A stretch of 55,522 nt of DNA from Rhodocyclaceae bacterium (GTDB lineage: Bacteria; Pseudomonadota; Gammaproteobacteria; Burkholderiales; Rhodocyclaceae): contig JAUXOM010000003.1 of assembly GCA_030682175.1 (NCBI GenBank), positions 1-55,522 of the forward strand, written 5' to 3'. Under the pieces are notes generated by a model. The model made no database searches. It was not told where the DNA came from and saw only the letters and a list, made by a program, of their open reading frames with translations. How positions within the stretch are numbered: the first letter of the stretch is position 1; the number at the start of each line of letters is the position of its first letter. A program made the translations under genes and the position numbers. Shown one piece after another: positions 46,356-53,244 of the stretch.

Positions 46356-46823
46356 CTATTTGCCCTTTGCGAGGATATGGACGCTCATGTCCGGGAACGC
46401 CATCGATCCCGCCTGCGGCAGTGCCACCGCGCCGAGGTTGTAGCCCATCGGCGAGGTCTTGCTGAAATAGTGCGCCGAGCGGGCATCGAGCCAACGCACC
46501 TCGTTGCCGCTGCTGGTGACGTCGGCCACCCACAGTCGCGTATCCGCCTCCGTCATCCACGGGTAGTTCGTGAGTTTGTCGCGCAGCCAGAACACGGCGC
46601 AGCCGATATCGTCGAACTTGAACACCGTGTTCTTCGGCCCGCCGCGCATCTCGGCGGCGAAGCGGCGGTCGGAAATCACCATGTTGCAGCGGACGCAGGT
46701 GTCGCGGTCCCATTTGATCTCGGCCATGCCTTCCGGCCAGCCTGCGTTCTTGCCGCAGGCGGAAAGTGCGGCGGCGAGCGGCGTGAGCGCGAAACCGGCG
46801 ACAAGAAATTCGCGGCGTCTCAT
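46356..46823 (-). CDS. nosL: NosL copper chaperone lipoprotein
   Basis: 155 residues. It begins MRRREFLVAGFALTPLAAAL and has a lipobox LSAC, so it is an outer-leaflet lipoprotein. The copper-binding motif is DTCVRCNMVISDRRFAAEM, followed by FKFDDIGCAVFWL. NosL delivers Cu(I) to apo-NosZ. The start at 46823 is chosen because upstream codons belong to repeat R1; it is one base from the nosF stop, giving tight coupling. Confidence 0.95.
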   Translation of the reverse strand: MRRREFLVAGFALTPLAAALSACGKNAGWPEGMAEIKWDRDTCVRCNMVISDRRFAAEMRGGPKNTVFKFDDIGCAVFWLRDKLTNYPWMTEADTRLWVADVTSSGNEVRWLDARSAHYFSKTSPMGYNLGAVALPQAGSMAFPDMSVHILAKGK

Positions 46824-46824
46824 G

Positions 46825-47736
46825 TCACTGCGCCGTCCCGCCAGTCCCACGGGGATTTCCTTCGGTCACGCCGACTTTTGCGTCGGCTTCCTTGAGCGAG
46901 ATGTCGCTGATCAGCGCGACATAGCGCGAGGTCATGCCCATGAAGCGCAGGCGATCCGGCCCCGCCACCGCGCCGCTCCATTCGAGGCCACCACCACTGT
47001 GATCGGTAAAGTGCCAGCTCGCCATGGCCTTGGCGAAGGCCGGCTCGGTGCGCTTGACCACGATGCGGCAGTCGAGGCGGCCAGCGAGCGCAACGTCGTC
47101 GGCGACGCGGTCGTCGAGTACCACCTTGCCCATGTCGAGTTCGATCACGCGATTGACCAGGGTCGACACCTCGTCGATGCGATGGCTGGAAATCAGCATG
47201 GTCGCAACCGCGGCGCGCTCGGCCAGCAGTTCGAAGAAGATCTTGCGCGCCGCGGGATCGAGGTTGGCGGCCGGCTCGTCGAGCACCAGCACCTGCGCGT
47301 CGCGGCCGAGTGCGATGGCGATCAGCAGTTTCTGTTTCATGCCACCGGACAACCTGACGAACTGGCGCGCGACTACCCCATCAACATCGAGGCCAAGCCG
47401 CCTGGCCAGGTCGAAAATGCGCTGGGGATCGCTATTGCACAGCGAGGCGGCAAAGTCGATCAACTGGCCCACCGGCATTTTCAATGGCGGCGGCAGTTGC
47501 GGCACAAAACCGATCATGCCGAGCACGGCAGCGCGCTCGGCGCGCGGCGAGCGGCCTTCGATGGTGACCAGGCCAGCGTGGTTGTATTCACCGAGCAGGC
47601 AGCGGATCAGCGTGGTCTTGCCGGCGCCGTTGGAGCCGATCAGCGCAACGCGCTCCCCCAGCCCGATCTCAAGGTCGATGCCATCGAGCACGCGGGCGCG
47701 GCGGAATGTCTTGGCGACGTTCTGGAATTTGATCAT
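46825..47736 (-). CDS. nosF: NosF, ABC ATPase for NosZ maturation
   Basis: 303-residue cytoplasmic ATPase partner of NosY. It has Walker A GSNGAGKT (34-41), signature LSGGMKQK, Walker [14 protein letters not shown] and the H-loop SSHRIDE. The C-terminal extension typical of NosF is present. The last 18 residues ([17 protein letters not shown] and the stop region) are encoded by an antisense long-form R1 repeat, so the element has replaced or extended the natural end. It directly follows nosH. Confidence 0.95.
   Translation of the reverse strand: MIKFQNVAKTFRRARVLDGIDLEIGLGERVALIGSNGAGKTTLIRCLLGEYNHAGLVTIEGRSPRAERAAVLGMIGFVPQLPPPLKMPVGQLIDFAASLCNSDPQRIFDLARRLGLDVDGVVARQFVRLSGGMKQKLLIAIALGRDAQVLVLDEPAANLDPAARKIFFELLAERAAVATMLISSHRIDEVSTLVNRVIELDMGKVVLDDRVADDVALAGRLDCRIVVKRTEPAFAKAMASWHFTDHSGGGLEWSGAVAGPDRLRFMGMTSRYVALISDISLKEADAKVGVTEGNPRGTGGTAQ
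46831..46881 (+). repeat. R1 dispersed repeat, long form, copy L
   Basis: It is antisense to nosF and encodes its extreme C-terminus ([17 protein letters not shown]). Its end is within a few bases of the nosF stop and the nosL start. Confidence 0.75.
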
Positions 47737-48723
47737 TCAGAGTAGTTTCGAAAGGCCCTTCACTTCGAAGGTCAATGACCCCGTCGGGCAGGTATCAACG
47801 CACAGTCCACAGCGCGTGCAGTCGGGGCCGATCGGCACCTCGATATCGACGGCGCGGCCCTTGATGACAACGTCAAGCACATGCGGCACCAGGCAGACCT
47901 TGCGGCAGTCGCCCTCGTGGAAACAGCCGGCCAGCTTGTACTTGATGCGCAGCGGCGAAATGATGCCGACCACGCCATAGGTTAGGCCGATCGGGCAGGC
48001 GTAGCGGCACCACGCGCGCTTCGAGAAAAACACCTCGAACACCAGCAGCGCCAGCACCCACAGCAACGCCAGGCCGGGGCCGTAGATCAGCGCGCGCGAG
48101 AGGATGCCGGTCGGTGAGATTGCCTCGAACACCGTGTAACCGGTGGCGGCGGCGAGCACGGCGAAGATGACCCAGAACACGCTGCGCAAGCGGCGATCGA
48201 TGGTCTGGTCGGTAACCAGCTTTTTCTTCACCAGGTAGAGATGGAGTTTTTCGGCCCACTCGGCCAGCAGGTGGTAGGGGCAGACCCAGGAACAATAGGC
48301 GCGGCCGCCGAACAGTATCCACAATACCAGCACCGTGCCGGTGCCGATCAACAGATTGGTGATGATGTGCTTGTGCGCGAGCATCACCTGCAGCGCGGAA
48401 TTGAGGTCGACGAGGTGGAAGCCGATGAAACGCGAAGCGGTCAGCGCGCCTTCGAGCAACTGGATGTCGAAGTAGAAGGAGACGGTGAATAGCAGGTTGA
48501 CGATAAGCAGCGTCGCCCAGCGGCGGTTGCGCCACTTGGTCGACTTCACCTCGTGGGCCCGCAGGTGCGCCTTGGTCGCCTGCAGGTCGGCCTTGTTGGT
48601 CATGCGCTTGAGCTGATGCGCCTGCTGCGCCCGCGCGCTGATCTGTTCGGGCTTCTTCGGCGCGCGGCCGAACATGATCATGATCTGCTCGCGGAAGCGG
48701 CGCTTGAGCACGTTCTCGCTCAT
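47737..48723 (-). CDS. nosH: NosH, NapH-type membrane iron-sulfur protein
   Basis: 328 residues, four to five membrane helices, with CSWVCPYHLL and CRYACPIGL cytoplasmic motifs. A C-terminal ferredoxin-like part has CFHEGDCRKVC and CTRCGLCVDTCP. With NosG it is thought to oxidise menaquinol and pass electrons toward NosZ in clade II systems. The ATG at 48723 overlaps the nosG stop (ATGA) and is preferred to a GTG 12 bp upstream. Confidence 0.94.
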   Translation of the reverse strand: MSENVLKRRFREQIMIMFGRAPKKPEQISARAQQAHQLKRMTNKADLQATKAHLRAHEVKSTKWRNRRWATLLIVNLLFTVSFYFDIQLLEGALTASRFIGFHLVDLNSALQVMLAHKHIITNLLIGTGTVLVLWILFGGRAYCSWVCPYHLLAEWAEKLHLYLVKKKLVTDQTIDRRLRSVFWVIFAVLAAATGYTVFEAISPTGILSRALIYGPGLALLWVLALLVFEVFFSKRAWCRYACPIGLTYGVVGIISPLRIKYKLAGCFHEGDCRKVCLVPHVLDVVIKGRAVDIEVPIGPDCTRCGLCVDTCPTGSLTFEVKGLSKLL

Positions 48724-49640
48724 GATGTCTTCCACACCTCGCGCGGCACAATTTCAATGGCGGCTGGCTCCACCGGGCAGATCATTTCGCAGACACCGCA
48801 GCCGACGCAGGGTTCGTGCACCACCGGCGATTTCCTTTGCGTGCCGTTGGGCGCGAACACGGTCTCGATGGAAATCGCACCCTTGATCGGACACTCGCGC
48901 ACGCAGAGGTCGCATTCGGCAACATCGTAGGGGTGCGCGGCGACCTTGATCGGTTTCCAGCGGTCTACGGCCATGTAGCGGAGCCGGCCCTGGAAGGCAG
49001 GGCCGCGCGCCTGACCCTTGAAACCCTTGCCCTGGATGGCGAGACAGGCCTCGGGCCGCGTCAGACGCGCCACGCCGATGCGCTCGGCGAGATTGAGCGT
49101 CGGCTCGGCGTCCTGTTCCTTGGCCAACAGGATGGGCTTGGCCGCCATCGCGGCACCGGCCCGCACCGTCATGAAGTCCGGCTTTTCGTAGGTGAGCGAG
49201 CCGGTCGGACAGGCGAGGATGCACTGCACGGCGTCGCAGGAAAAATCGCAAGCCTGCGCCCGGGCGTCGATGTAGGGCGCGCCAACACCAATGCCGTCGA
49301 CGAGATCGGCCAGCTTGATGGCCGCCACCGGACAGACCTGCACGCACTGGCCGCACTTGATGCAGCTCGCCAGGAAGTCCTTCTCGTCGAGCGCGCCGGG
49401 CGGCCGCAACCGCTGCTTCTGCGCATAGACCAGCGGCAGGAAGCCGGACAGCGCCGCGCCGAGCACGCCGCCGGTAAGCAAGATGGTGCGCAGCACGCGC
49501 CGCCGCGCCTGCTGACGGCGCTCCTTGGACAACGGCGCCGTCCCCATTTCACGCGGCGATCCGGCTGACGCCGTCCCGCCAGCGCCGACTTTTGGTTGCG
49601 GCGTGGTGGAATCCTCTGGAAGCTGCTCTGCGTCGCTCAT
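48720..49640 (-). CDS. nosG: NosG, NapG-type ferredoxin
   Basis: 306 residues with an N-terminal membrane segment (RTILLTGGVLGAALSGFLPL) and four 4Fe-4S cysteine clusters: CIKCGQCVQVCP, CDFSCDAVQCILACP, CDLCVRECP and CVGCGVCEMICP. It is the partner of NosH in quinol oxidation. The gene overlaps the nosD stop by ATGA (49637-49640). The first 30 residues are unusual: repeat R1 in antisense encodes KVGAGGTASAG before the arginine-rich membrane-entry region (KERRQQARRR). Confidence 0.94.
   Translation of the reverse strand: MSDAEQLPEDSTTPQPKVGAGGTASAGSPREMGTAPLSKERRQQARRRVLRTILLTGGVLGAALSGFLPLVYAQKQRLRPPGALDEKDFLASCIKCGQCVQVCPVAAIKLADLVDGIGVGAPYIDARAQACDFSCDAVQCILACPTGSLTYEKPDFMTVRAGAAMAAKPILLAKEQDAEPTLNLAERIGVARLTRPEACLAIQGKGFKGQARGPAFQGRLRYMAVDRWKPIKVAAHPYDVAECDLCVRECPIKGAISIETVFAPNGTQRKSPVVHEPCVGCGVCEMICPVEPAAIEIVPREVWKTS
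49568..49594 (+). repeat. R1 dispersed repeat, short form, copy M
   Basis: GCCGTCCCGCCAGCGCCGAC plus TTTTGG, antisense to nosG, encoding KVGAGGTA near the NosG N-terminus. Confidence 0.7.
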
Positions 49641-51022
49641 GCGCGTCTGGCCGCCGGCTTGGCGAAACGCGGCAGTGCGTCGCGCATCTGCATCTCGGGC
49701 GCGGAGAAAGGCGCCAGGCGCTCGAGGAAGTCGAGCAGTTCGAGCACCGGCGAATTCCTGAAAAAGCGCGCGGCGGGTATTTCCATCCACAAGCGGTCGG
49801 CGTAGGCGTAATTCTCGTGCGGGGTATCGCCGATGCCATTGTTGTCGCGGTCGAAGCCCTGATAGGTGTCGAAATAATTGCCGCTCCAGCGGTTCTTGTC
49901 GCCGTTGCCGCGCCCGCCCTGGAACACGTCGGTCAGGTTGCCCTCGAAGACGTTGTCCGTCAGCAGGTTACCGCCCAACTCGCTGGTGAACTGCACGGCG
50001 ATGCCGTTGTAGGCGAAGCGGTTGTTCGTGAAGCGGATCGTCGTGTCGGGCTGGAAGGGCGAAAGATCGGAACCGACGCCGACGGCGCAGTAGATGATCT
50101 CGTTGCCGGAAACCTCGATGTTGCTCGATTCCTTGAAGCCGAAGGCCATGCCGGCCGCGCCGGTGGCGTGCGAGATCACGTTGTTGCGCGCGGCACCGCC
50201 TTCCATATACATGAAGTAGATGCCGACGGCATTATCATGGAAGCGGTTGTTCTCGACGAGGTTGTTGTTGGCAAACATGAAATGAATTGAATAACGGCTG
50301 CGCTTGCCAATGTTGCCGCGAAAGATGTTGTCGTTGGAATACCACGCCACCATATCACGCGTATCGACCACTTCGTTATCCTCGATCAGGTTGCGATGGC
50401 TGTACCACAGGCGCAGGCCGTCGCCGCGCATGCCGAGGTCGAAGGGCTTCGATTTGATGCGGTTGCCGCGCAGCGTGGTGTCACTGGATTGTTTCAAGTC
50501 GATGCCGAACAGACAGTTGTCGATGACCAGGTTTTCGATGCGGTTGTGGTGGCCGCGCACATCGAGGCAACTGTCGTCGGTGTCATGCGATTCTCCGGAG
50601 CCGGTCAGGCGCAGCCCGCTGAGGACGGCACCGTCGGTTCTCAGTTCGAATACCGTTCCCTTGTCACCGGCATCGATGGTGACCTGGCCGCCGCCGTCGA
50701 TGGTCAGCGGCTTGTCGACCCGCACCGGGCCGGCATAGATGCCCGGCGGCGGCTTCAGCACCGAGCCGGCCGGCGCCGCATCGACCAGTGACTGAAAGGG
50801 CTTGAGACCATGCACACGGCGGTCACGCTCGTGCAGCATGAAGAAGGGCTTGGGCCGGTCGACATCGACGCGCGGGGCGTTGCTCATGTCAGCCGTTTTC
50901 CCCTGTAGCGGCGCCTGGGTCTCGGCTGCGGCGACGCCGCGCCAGCCGATCTCGCCGCCGGTCTCCGCCGCGACCAGCAGCGTCGACACGCCCAGCGCCA
51001 GGAGCGGTAGCAGGGCGCGCAT
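49637..51022 (-). CDS. nosD: NosD, periplasmic copper-site maturation protein
   Basis: 461 residues with signal peptide and parallel beta-helix repeats (NRIENLVID, NRIKSKP, NEVVDT, NNLVENNRFHDN, NEIIY, NNRFAYN). The NosD C-terminus is GNYFDTYQGFDRDNNGIGDT followed by FFRNSPVLELLDFLERLAPF. It acts with NosFY in the periplasm on CuZ assembly. Its position between nosB and nosG is the clade II order, so this is the canonical copy. The second NosD (42663-43904) shares the tail but is shorter at the N-terminus. Confidence 0.95.
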   Translation of the reverse strand: MRALLPLLALGVSTLLVAAETGGEIGWRGVAAAETQAPLQGKTADMSNAPRVDVDRPKPFFMLHERDRRVHGLKPFQSLVDAAPAGSVLKPPPGIYAGPVRVDKPLTIDGGGQVTIDAGDKGTVFELRTDGAVLSGLRLTGSGESHDTDDSCLDVRGHHNRIENLVIDNCLFGIDLKQSSDTTLRGNRIKSKPFDLGMRGDGLRLWYSHRNLIEDNEVVDTRDMVAWYSNDNIFRGNIGKRSRYSIHFMFANNNLVENNRFHDNAVGIYFMYMEGGAARNNVISHATGAAGMAFGFKESSNIEVSGNEIIYCAVGVGSDLSPFQPDTTIRFTNNRFAYNGIAVQFTSELGGNLLTDNVFEGNLTDVFQGGRGNGDKNRWSGNYFDTYQGFDRDNNGIGDTPHENYAYADRLWMEIPAARFFRNSPVLELLDFLERLAPFSAPEMQMRDALPRFAKPAARRA

Positions 51023-51025
51023 TCG

Positions 51026-52009
51026 TTATTCGGCGGCGCCTTCGCGCAACTGCTTGCGCCGCAGCAGGATGGCGAGCGCCAGCGCAAAGCCCGTCACCAG
51101 CAGCAGTGCGTAGCCCCAGTAGGGGTAAGAGTAGGTCGAGAACTGCGCTACCTTGCCCTCGCCGAACACCGTCGGCATGAAGGGCTTGACGGTGAAAGCG
51201 CCCCAGGGGTGCAGGTTGTGGCCGAAGAACCACAGCCAGCCGGCGTACGTGATGACGAAGAACACCGGCAGTAGCGCCGGCACGGCGGCCAGCAACAACT
51301 GGAACTGGCGAATCTTCCAGACGCCGAGCACGACGATGCCCATGATGGCAATCAGGCCGGCGATGACGATATGGGTGATCAGCATGACGTTCGCGCCCCA
51401 TGCCTTGATCCGGTCCGGGTCCTTGAAGTAGGTGCCGGAATCGCGCATGTAGGTGTCGACGTGCCTGGCCAGATGGCCGAGCACATACTGGTCGACGATC
51501 ATCCAGGCGGCCACGGCGGCGAAACCGGCGGCGAGAATCATCAGCCGCAGCCTTTGTTGCGCCACGGCGAAGGCCAGCAGCATGACGGAGAAGAAGCCGA
51601 AGAAGAACTTGGCCAGCGGTTTTTCCACCGGTGCGCCAGTGGCAATGGGGAACATGCCGACGTAGTGGTTGATGGTGTTCATCTCATGGACGCAGTCGAG
51701 GCCCTTGGCCCCCTTGTCCATGTCCTTGCCGGCGTCAAGGATGGGGTTGTAACGTTCCACCTCGTGCGAGAGGTCCTTCTGGATGATCTCGCCGGCCATG
51801 CGCGTACCCTTGCCAGCCGCCTTGCAGCCGTTTTGGACGCCGTCGAAATGGAAGTGGATGCGGATGCCGTCGGGGAAGGCGTCCGGCGGATAGTTGGGCG
51901 CGGTCAGCGACACCCACCAGATCGGCGCGAAATAGGCAGCGATCATGGCCACCAGTGCGATCAGGGTGAGGCCGGCGACAGGGGTATTGGGGTTGCTGGT
52001 GAACTTCAT
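51026..52009 (-). CDS. nosB: NosB, membrane protein of clade II nos clusters
   Basis: 327 residues with five to six membrane helices, starting MKFTSNPNTPVAGLTLIALV then AAYFAPIWWVSLTAPNYPPD. A long periplasmic loop with GIRIHFHFDGVQNGCK and HEMNTINHYVGMFPI follows. NosB is known almost only from clade II nos loci and is required for N2O respiration in Wolinella, but its mechanism is unresolved. Its presence here is the best gene-content evidence for clade II. It is 3 bp upstream of nosD. Confidence 0.94.
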   Translation of the reverse strand: MKFTSNPNTPVAGLTLIALVAMIAAYFAPIWWVSLTAPNYPPDAFPDGIRIHFHFDGVQNGCKAAGKGTRMAGEIIQKDLSHEVERYNPILDAGKDMDKGAKGLDCVHEMNTINHYVGMFPIATGAPVEKPLAKFFFGFFSVMLLAFAVAQQRLRLMILAAGFAAVAAWMIVDQYVLGHLARHVDTYMRDSGTYFKDPDRIKAWGANVMLITHIVIAGLIAIMGIVVLGVWKIRQFQLLLAAVPALLPVFFVITYAGWLWFFGHNLHPWGAFTVKPFMPTVFGEGKVAQFSTYSYPYWGYALLLVTGFALALAILLRRKQLREGAAE

Positions 52010-52094
52010 AATGGTGATCTCTTTCGGACCGCAACCGCGGCCGACGGATCGGCGCGCGGGCTTGATTACAGCACGGTCTTGCTTATTTGCTTGC

Positions 52095-52829
52095 TTACTT
52101 CTTCTTGGCGCCGGCCTTCGGTTTGCACATCGAACCTGGCATCGAGAGGCTCGCCTGGTAGGCGGAAATCGCCACCAACTGCTCGTTGGTGTAGGGCTTG
52201 ATGACCTTCACCATGTCCGGGTTGGCATTGCGACGATGGCCGTCGCGAATCTCGGTCATCTGCCGCAACAGGTACTTGTAGTGCTGGCCGGCGATCACCG
52301 GATAGAACTTGGCTTTGTCGCCCTCACCGTTCTTGCCATGGCATTCCAGGCACTGCTTTTCGTAAAGTTCCTTGCCCTTGGCGTTCTGGAGAGCGACGTC
52401 CTTGCCCTCATACTTGCCATGATCGACGGGGACACACAGACTTTCGATATAAGCCGAGGTGTCGGCCAGATCCTGCGGATCGGTCATTTCCTTGGCGAAG
52501 GGGTACATGGTCGGGTTGTCGCGCAGGCCCATGCGGATGTCGGCCATCTGCTTGATCAGCACGGTGGTGTGCTGACCGGCGAGCTGCGGGAAGGTGCCGT
52601 CCGGGCGACCGGCGCCGTTGGGCAGGTGGCAGGCGCCGCAAATCTCGTAGGTCTCCTTGCCGCGCTTGATATCACCCTTCTTGGCCAGCGCCTCCTTGAG
52701 TTCGCCTTCCATCTTTCCCCACTGGTAGTCTTTCGACTCGATACCGGCAGCCTTCGGTGCCGGCGGGCCGGCGAAGGCGATGGCGGGGAGCAGTACCATG
52801 GAGAACGCAAGCGTCAATGTCTTGATCAT
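52095..52829 (-). CDS. Diheme cytochrome c of the nos cluster
   Basis: 244 residues with signal peptide (LAFSMVLLPAIAFAGPP) and two heme sites CGACH (64-68) and CLECH (160-164) in c4-like domains (FPQLAGQHTTVLIKQM, YPVIAGQHYKYLLRQM). It is a periplasmic carrier, probably passing electrons from NosGH to NosZ in the place of NosC proteins. It sits between the monoheme cytochrome and nosB. The 85 bp between it and nosB hold no visible feature. Confidence 0.93.
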   Translation of the reverse strand: MIKTLTLAFSMVLLPAIAFAGPPAPKAAGIESKDYQWGKMEGELKEALAKKGDIKRGKETYEICGACHLPNGAGRPDGTFPQLAGQHTTVLIKQMADIRMGLRDNPTMYPFAKEMTDPQDLADTSAYIESLCVPVDHGKYEGKDVALQNAKGKELYEKQCLECHGKNGEGDKAKFYPVIAGQHYKYLLRQMTEIRDGHRRNANPDMVKVIKPYTNEQLVAISAYQASLSMPGSMCKPKAGAKKK

Positions 52830-52839
52830 TTTTTTATCC

Positions 52840-53145
52840 TCATTTCAGTTTTGACAGGTAACCCGCCAGCGCCTTGATTTCCGCGTCGCTGACCAGATGC
52901 ATCACGCCCTTCATCGCGGCGCTCTGGCCGTTGGCGCGCGCACCGCTCTTGATGTCCTTCATCTGCTGCTCGGCATAGGCGGCGTTTTGGCCAGAAATCT
53001 TGGGATAGGTGGGTAGCAGGGGGGTTTTGGCATCCTTGCCATGGCAGGCGACACAAGTCTTTTCCTGGTAGAGCTTGGCGCCGTCGGCGGCGAAGGCCGG
53101 AACAGAAACCGCAAGTGCGGCGGCCATCAACAGGGCATGCTTCAT
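52840..53145 (-). CDS. Monoheme cytochrome c (NosC-like)
   Basis: 101 residues, signal peptide (HALLMAAALAVSVPAFAADG), one heme site CVACH (31-35) and a probable Met ligand in AMKGVMHLVSDAEI. It is a small class I cytochrome c with the YPKISGQNAAYAEQQM pattern of c5/c553-like proteins. It is the first gene after nosZ and lies downstream of an FNR-type box. A longer in-frame start is rejected in favour of 53145, which has AAAGGAAA upstream. Confidence 0.93.
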   Translation of the reverse strand: MKHALLMAAALAVSVPAFAADGAKLYQEKTCVACHGKDAKTPLLPTYPKISGQNAAYAEQQMKDIKSGARANGQSAAMKGVMHLVSDAEIKALAGYLSKLK

Positions 53146-53190
53146 GGTTTTCCTTTCGCTATGGTATGTATTGTGGCGGATGTGCTGAGT

Positions 53191-53232
53191 GAGTCTACAC
53201 ACCCGCCCACGTACTTCCTTGAATCAGATCAA
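53191..53232 (-). promoter_or_regulatory. FNR/DNR-type site and promoter upstream of the nos cytochrome genes
   Basis: TTGAATCAGATCAA (53219-53232) matches the FNR/DNR consensus TTGAT-N4-ATCAA at nine of ten positions. On the minus strand a -10-like TAGACT (53196-53191) lies where it should if the box is centred at -41.5, the class II activator position. The box is 74 bp before the cytochrome start. It would give the accessory genes an anaerobic promoter separate from that of nosZ. Confidence 0.6.
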
Positions 53233-53244
53233 TTTACTCAACAG

